In this document: positions 59,433 through 64,000 of the stretch, one piece after another
How the letters are laid out: the number at the start of each line of letters is the position of its first letter
How positions within the stretch are numbered: the first letter of the stretch is position 1
Origin: Euptelea pleiosperma
Lineage: Eukaryota > Streptophyta > Magnoliopsida > Ranunculales > Eupteleaceae
Direction of reading: 5' to 3'
Length of the DNA: 64,000 nucleotides
NCBI GenBank assembly: GCA_035048495.1
Contig: CM068548.1
Coordinates: 9,475,464-9,539,463, forward strand
The notes under the pieces: generated by a model
Databases searched by the model: none
What the model was told of the DNA's origin: nothing
What the model saw: only the letters and a program-made list of their open reading frames with translations
Position numbers and translations under genes: made by a program

Positions 59433-60161
59433 CAGGGTCGTCTCTACCTTAAGGCCATTAAGGCGGTCACCTAAGGCTCCCTGGTGAGAGAAGGCCCCCA
59501 GCTAGGTCCCACTACATTTTTTGGGCCCACTAACCATGCACATGGATGTTTAGGCCACTCCTTGTTGGATATACAAACCACAAATCAACCTCATTGGTTA
59601 TCTCTAGTCATAGATTTAGTACTTTTTAGGATTGGTTCTAGCTGTTGGATTCAAGCATTTTTTTTGGGTAGTAAATGCAATGGTTAGAAATCATCAATCA
59701 AACTGATTTTTAGTGTGTTTATCCACCAACAGTTGGGCTGAACATCCACGCAGTCATTGGGCCCCAAAATTGATTTATGTAGGACTATTAGAGTCCTCTG
59801 CATATAATTTTTTTCCGTAGTTTTTGACTATCAGGAATAGTTGTTAAATAAAGGTTTTCTATTATATATAGAGTTAATTTTTAGTTAAATATCATATATA
59901 TATAAACATAAAAAATGTCTTATTGATAGAATTGGTACTCCTTACATTGGACCTTACGGTTGCATCTCTGTATTTCCCATGCATTTTTATCTTTCTTCCT
60001 TTTGATTAGCATCTTCAGAGGTAAGGTACATACGTCCCCCTGTGGTAGGTGTACTTTTCTTCTTCTATTCAATAAATTCCCCTCCTTCCGTGGAGGTTCC
60101 AAAAAAAATGTCTTATATAGAGTTTTCGCCTAAGACCTTAACTTGTATCGAGACGGCCCTG
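59433..60161. mobile_element. hAT-like non-autonomous element, perfect 8-bp target duplication
   Basis: It begins CAGGGTCGTCTC and ends GAGACGGCCCTG, the CAGGG...CCCTG pattern of hAT elements. ACTTCTAT stands on both sides (59425-59432 and 60162-60169), an exact 8-bp duplication. A MITE of the GGGCCCACT family is nested at 59521-59766. There is no transposase. It sits 64 bp after the NLR pseudogene. Confidence 0.88.
59521..59766. repeat. MITE nested in the hAT-like element
   Basis: The arms GGGCCCACTAACCATGCACA and the inverse ATCCACGCAGTCATTGGGCC face each other. The centre has AACCTCATTGGTTATCTC and its inverse. Related to the elements at 62341-62750 and 63690-64000 (ATCCATGCGGTCAGTGGGCC). 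Confidence 0.7.
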
Positions 60162-60384
60162 ACTTCTATTTATCTGACAAATAACAGGACAAGGTTTCCT
60201 GAATCGAACTGTCTTTCTAACAAAGCCCAGAGCTAGTTAAATCCAATAAAACATTGGCTGTTAAAAAATGAAGTGATTTTCTCCCAATCAACTGTCGATC
60301 CATTAGCCTTGCTCAAACACATACACTCGTATATTCTCCCTGTCACTCCTCGAGCTTCTGATCATATTAGAGCTTTGACCCATT

Positions 60385-60835
60385 GGAGTCCACCCCCCTG
60401 GGGTGGTTTAAGATTAACTTTGATGGCTCTTGGGATGCTTCTACCAAGTTACCAACTCAACTGGACTTGGTTTTATAATTCGAGATTCGGCTAACTCTTT
60501 TATATTGGCAGGAGGGAGACAAGAAAAATCAAGTTCTTCAAAATAGGCAGAAGCATAGGCCTTAAAATGGAGATTGAAACAGGCTGTCAATGCTGGATTA
60601 CAGCAGTTGGTGGTGGAATCGGACGATCATGCCTTAGTGGAACAACTGGCTATCAAAAGCTCCTTGTTAGGCTAGAACTCCTCCTCTTTAGGCGTGGATA
60701 TCCTCTCTTTGGCTGATCGACTTACGGATGTTTATTTTGTTTTAGGGAATGTAATAGTATCCCTCCCTCCCTCTCCTTGGCTTACTCCCTTTTGTATGAA
60801 GGAGGGTGGTGTTTTTCCTTGATTATTAATAAAAA
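60385..60835 (+). mobile_element. LINE remnant: RNase H domain
   Basis: The plus strand encodes WFKINFDGSWDAST, then after shifts LKWRLKQAVNAGLQQLVVES and DDHALVEQLAIKSSLL. These are RVT_3-type RNase H pieces. The end is near TTGATTATTAATAAAAAAAC. It is dead and 5'-truncated. 60170-60384 shows no feature. Confidence 0.65.
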
Positions 60836-60999
60836 AACTTGCACCACTTATGTGGGGTCTGGTCTCTTGCCAACAACTTGAAGAATTTCTTATCAAACAC
60901 CCCCTTAATGTTGTGTTTATGTAGCTTGAAAACCCTGCCCATAAAGTCTTCTTGAATATTATTGTTACTGCATTTAAAAAACTTTTTAACTTGGACAGA

Positions 61000-61225
61000 A
61001 ATCAGACCAACCCATGTCTTCCAACTCCTTGAACTGGTGAGTATTTTTCTTTCTTCAATGCCCAATGTCCTTTTGGAAGGAAGAAAACATGTGCTCATTG
61101 GTAAGATCATCAGGCTATGACCACGGTACTGGGATTCAAATCGATGCAGTTTGAGGCCTGTGATCGACGAGAAAGGAGAAGAGTCCGTGGATAGCCGGAA
61201 TATCTATTCGCATCTTCTGGTATTA
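61000..61225. repeat. Dispersed repeat, copy 2 (partner at 19500-19760)
   Basis: It shares with the first copy the words CTCCTTGAACTGGTGAGTAT, AACATGTGCTCATTGG and CGATGCAGTTTGAGGC, in the same order. The class is unknown. Confidence 0.55.
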
Positions 61226-61340
61226 GAGCCTAGTTTGATTTTCCTTGTATTGTGTTGCTCTTTTACTTATATTTCTAGTCCCTTTTTATTAGCATCTTGA
61301 GGGATAAGGTTCTTGAAATTGAAAATCTTGTGCTTGGAAG

Positions 61341-61730
61341 CAAGGTTTGAAGGGGACCGTTATAACGGTATAACGGACTGGGGGTGTTACCGTTTTTTCC
61401 GTTATAACGAAAAAAAACTCTGAGGGGCAAAAATAGAAGAAAAAAAAAAGTGGAAAAAAATGGAAAATAACTGAAAAAACGGCGCTGAAATTCAAATTTT
61501 GAATTTTAAAATTTGAATTTCAAAAATAGAATATAACGGAAAAAAATGAAAATAACGGCCGTGTTTTTTTCACAAAATTTTCCAGAAAATAACGGTCGTT
61601 ATTTTCGTTATAACGGAAAATAATGGCCTTTATTTTCGTTATAACGGCCGTTATTTTCTGGGCATTTTAACGGTCCATAGCGTAACGGGGTAGGTCCGAA
61701 TCAGTTATAACGGCCGTTTTTTAAACCTTG
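61341..61730. repeat. hAT-like MITE (CAAGGTTT family), copy 2
   Basis: The tips are CAAGGTTTGAAGGGGACC and the inverse of CAAGGTTTAAAAAACGGCCG. CTTGGAAG flanks it exactly on both sides (61333-61340, 61731-61738). The interior is a chain of CGTTATAACGG palindromes and A-rich spacers. Related to 23522-23810. It is non-coding. Confidence 0.85.
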
Positions 61731-61826
61731 CTTGGAAGTACCTATGAATTATAAAATGTTAACAAAAAAGGATATTAAAACTAAGCAAATAAAACCAATT
61801 AAGTGGTGCAGGTCAGATCTGAATCC

Positions 61827-62042
61827 GACCTAATCTATTCCCATTTTAGGAAGGGTTATTGGATCCTAAGCCTAACATGGAGGTGGAGGTGGGTTTTAAG
61901 TAGGGATCAGGTTCTGTGAGCTTGACCTGAATCCGACCTAATCTATTCCCATTTTAGGAAGGTTTATTGGATCCTAAGCCTAACACGGAGGTGGAGGTGG
62001 GTTTTAAGTAGGGATCAGGTTCAGTGAGCTTGACCTGATTTG
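61827..62042. repeat. Tandem duplication, 108-bp unit
   Basis: Two units start GACCTAATCTATTCCCATTT at 61827 and 61935, and share GGAGGTGGAGGTGGG and GGATCAGGTTC. They differ at only a few positions. Confidence 0.85.
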
Positions 62043-62340
62043 GATCTGGGTCCAATTTGGATATATGCTAAATGTTCTAATCTTGGACATGGATCCAATC
62101 AAATTCTTATCATAAGTACTTAAAAGATGCGAACCGACTTGTATGTGTGTTAAGTGGGTCATGTTTGGATCATGTGATGTGGATCGTGAGTCAGATTTAT
62201 ACCAAGTAATATGGATCATAGGTCAGGGTCTGGATCATGCATTATGGATCCGATATAAATGTGAATAGTCAGGTCTAGATATAGATGAACTTGTAATTCA
62301 TGGAAATTCAGCTCCCAAAATACACAAAAAAATGCAATTT

Positions 62341-62750
62341 CTAGAAGGAAAAAGATGTAACAAGGTATGCCTGAAACTGTTTCAAATGCAGAAGCACCAT
62401 TTTGGTTACTTACCGCTGTCATCTGGGCCTACTGACCGCATGGATGTTTATCCCACCACTTGGTGGATATACAGACCAAAAATCACCCTGATTGGTATTC
62501 TATAACCATTAGATTTTAGCACTTTTTTAAGGTGTTCTTATAACCGTTGAATGCAACTATTATTTTTGTACTAAACCCAACAGCTACAAGTCATTAAACA
62601 ACCTGATTTTTGGTATGAATATCTATTAAGGGGTGGGCTAAACATCCATGCGGTCAGTGGGCCCAGATGGCAGCGGTGACTACCAACAATGCTGCTTCCG
62701 CAATTGAAAAGATCTCAGGTATACCTTGTTACATCACTACCCTTTCTAGA
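62341..62750. repeat. MITE of the GATGTAACAAGG family, copy 1
   Basis: The tips contain GATGTAACAAGGTATGCCTG and the inverse of TCAGGTATACCTTGTTACATC. Inside lie GGGCCTACTGACCGCATGG and its inverse, and a GCAGCGGTGA word. Non-coding. 62751-62840 and 63180-63282 are short spacers. Confidence 0.75.
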
Positions 62751-62840
62751 ATTACAAATCCAATTTCCAGCCCAATTCAAATTCCTACTTCTCAACGAAT
62801 CCCTAATAAAAAAGGGTCGGGGCCGTGACAGCCCTAAAAT

Positions 62841-63179
62841 GACAGGCTCTCATTAGAGGACACAATATGAGCCACATGGCATACTCTTAGAGGACTCTGA
62901 CCGTATGGATGTTTGTCCAATACCTAAGTGGACCTATAGACCAAAAATCAGCCTGATTAGTGATTTATAGGCGTTGGATTGGACTTATTTTCATGGGTTG
63001 ATCTCAACTGTGGGAATTTAAGCAGTATTTGAGGTACAAAGATCCTAGGCCTAGGAATCATTAATCAAGCTGATTTTTGGTTCGTAGATCCACTAGGGAT
63101 TGGACAAACATCCATACGGTCAGAGTCCTATAAGAATGTGCCACGTGGCTCATATTGTGTCCTGTAACGGGAGCCTGTC
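62841..63179. repeat. CACGTGG-family MITE, well preserved
   Basis: The left arm GACAGGCTCTCATTAGAGG..ATATGAGCCACATGG and the right arm GTGCCACGTGGCTCATATTG..GAGCCTGTC are inverted. The core words CCGTATGGATGTTTG and CATCCATACGGTCAGAG are mirrored. It serves as a good reference copy of the family, about 340 bp. Confidence 0.85.
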
Positions 63180-63282
63180 ACTGGACCCAACCCAAAAATG
63201 TTTAGATTCCATCTAGTCATGTCATCGTTCTTCTCTCGTAGCATTAAAAACTTAATTTTTTTTAAAGGGTTGAGTTAAAGAA

Positions 63283-63648
63283 AAAGATGTAACAAGGTTT
63301 ACCTCACCCTTTTTGTTACTCTCCGGTGCCATCTAGGCTCACTGACCGCAGAGATGTTTAGCTCACCCCTTGATGGATATACACACTAAAAATCATCCTG
63401 ATTGTTAATCTCTAACCATTAGATTTTAGTACTTTTGACGGTGTGATTACAGCCGTTAGATTCAACCATTTTTTTTTTACTACTAAAACCAACAGCTAAA
63501 AATGAACAAAACAACCTGATTTTTGGCACGAATGTCTACTAAGGGATGGGCTAAACATCCATGCGGTCAGTCGACCAGGATGGCAGCGGTGAGCAACAAA
63601 TATCGTGCCAAAAAGGGTGAGGTATACCTTGTTACATCACGACCCTTA
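63283..63648. repeat. MITE of the GATGTAACAAGG family, copy 2
   Basis: It starts near AAGATGTAACAAGGTTTACC and ends GGTATACCTTGTTACATCAC, followed by GACCCTT. The inside has ACTGACCGCAGAGATG and ATCCATGCGGTCAGTCG. Same orientation as its two neighbours. Confidence 0.75.
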
Positions 63649-63676
63649 TAGTATTAAAATCACGCTTGCACTTTAT

Positions 63677-64000
63677 TAAGGGTCGTGATGTAACAAGGCA
63701 TGGATGAAACTTTATGGGTTTGTTACTCACCGCTGCCATCTGGGCCTACTGACCGCATGGATGTTTAGTTAGCCCACCCCTTCTTAGGCATTCACACCAA
63801 AAATCAGCTTGTTTGAGGATATTTAGCCGTTGGTTTTAGCACTCAAAAATAATGGTCGAATTCAACGGCAAGAATCATACCTTAAAAAGTACTAAAATCT
63901 ATGGCTAGAGATTCCCAATCAGAGTGATGTTTGGTGTGTATATCCATCGAGGGGTAGGATAAACATCCATGCGGTCAGTGGGCCCATATGACAGTGGTGA
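63677..64000. repeat. MITE of the GATGTAACAAGG family, copy 3, cut by the window end
   Basis: It starts AAGGGTCGTGATGTAACAAG and runs through GGGCCTACTGACCGCATGG to AACATCCATGCGGTCAGTGG and the window end. The right tip is missing. It follows copy 2 after about 30 bp. Confidence 0.75.

Overview
This window is plant nuclear DNA. The best evidence is a gene for the second-largest subunit of RNA polymerases IV and V, enzymes found only in plants. It also holds CC-NB-LRR resistance genes, a Ty1/copia element primed by initiator-Met tRNA, and many small inverted-repeat elements. Large TE-filled introns suggest a sizeable angiosperm genome, probably not a grass. A magnoliid-like woody plant is only a guess. 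No tRNA, rRNA or CRISPR array was seen.

Left part (1-17.8 kb, + strand). The last two coding exons of a uS8 (RPS15a, Arabidopsis RPS15aB/E type) gene lie at 1750-1910 and 6760-6858; its first exon is outside the window or not recognisable. After a belt of small transposons comes a relic of an NLR gene (9.7 kb), a 280-bp tandem array made from a MITE, two Helitron-like pieces, and then a nearly full-length CC-NB-LRR gene (12659-16513) that carries two frameshifts. A broken second copy of the uS8 exon sits at 17.66 kb.

Middle (17.8-51.5 kb). A transposon-rich stretch includes a 1.76-kb inverted-repeat element that carries pieces of an aconitase and a PPR gene (24.4-26.1 kb). It is followed by the 24.7-kb NRPD2/NRPE2 gene on the - strand (26703-51420). 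I could place all seven coding exons with consensus splice sites; they give a continuous 1220-residue protein. Its introns hold TA-targeted MITEs, a full-length but dead copia element inserted antisense to the gene (with a hAT-like element inside its RT), a LINE inserted in a second copia remnant, and three tandem duplications that each begin within 0-34 nt of a splice acceptor.

Right part (51.5-64 kb). MITE and minisatellite debris starts about 260 bp upstream of the NRPD2 start codon. Then come two LINE RNase H remnants, a candidate solo LTR inside a MITE, a second CC-NB-LRR copy that is clearly a pseudogene (56324-59368), a 729-bp hAT-like element with perfect 8-bp target duplications, and a cluster of related MITEs running off the window end.

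The intact functional content is therefore an RNA-directed DNA methylation polymerase subunit and a ribosomal protein gene (partly visible), set among decaying NLR copies. The rest is mostly transposons at different stages of decay.
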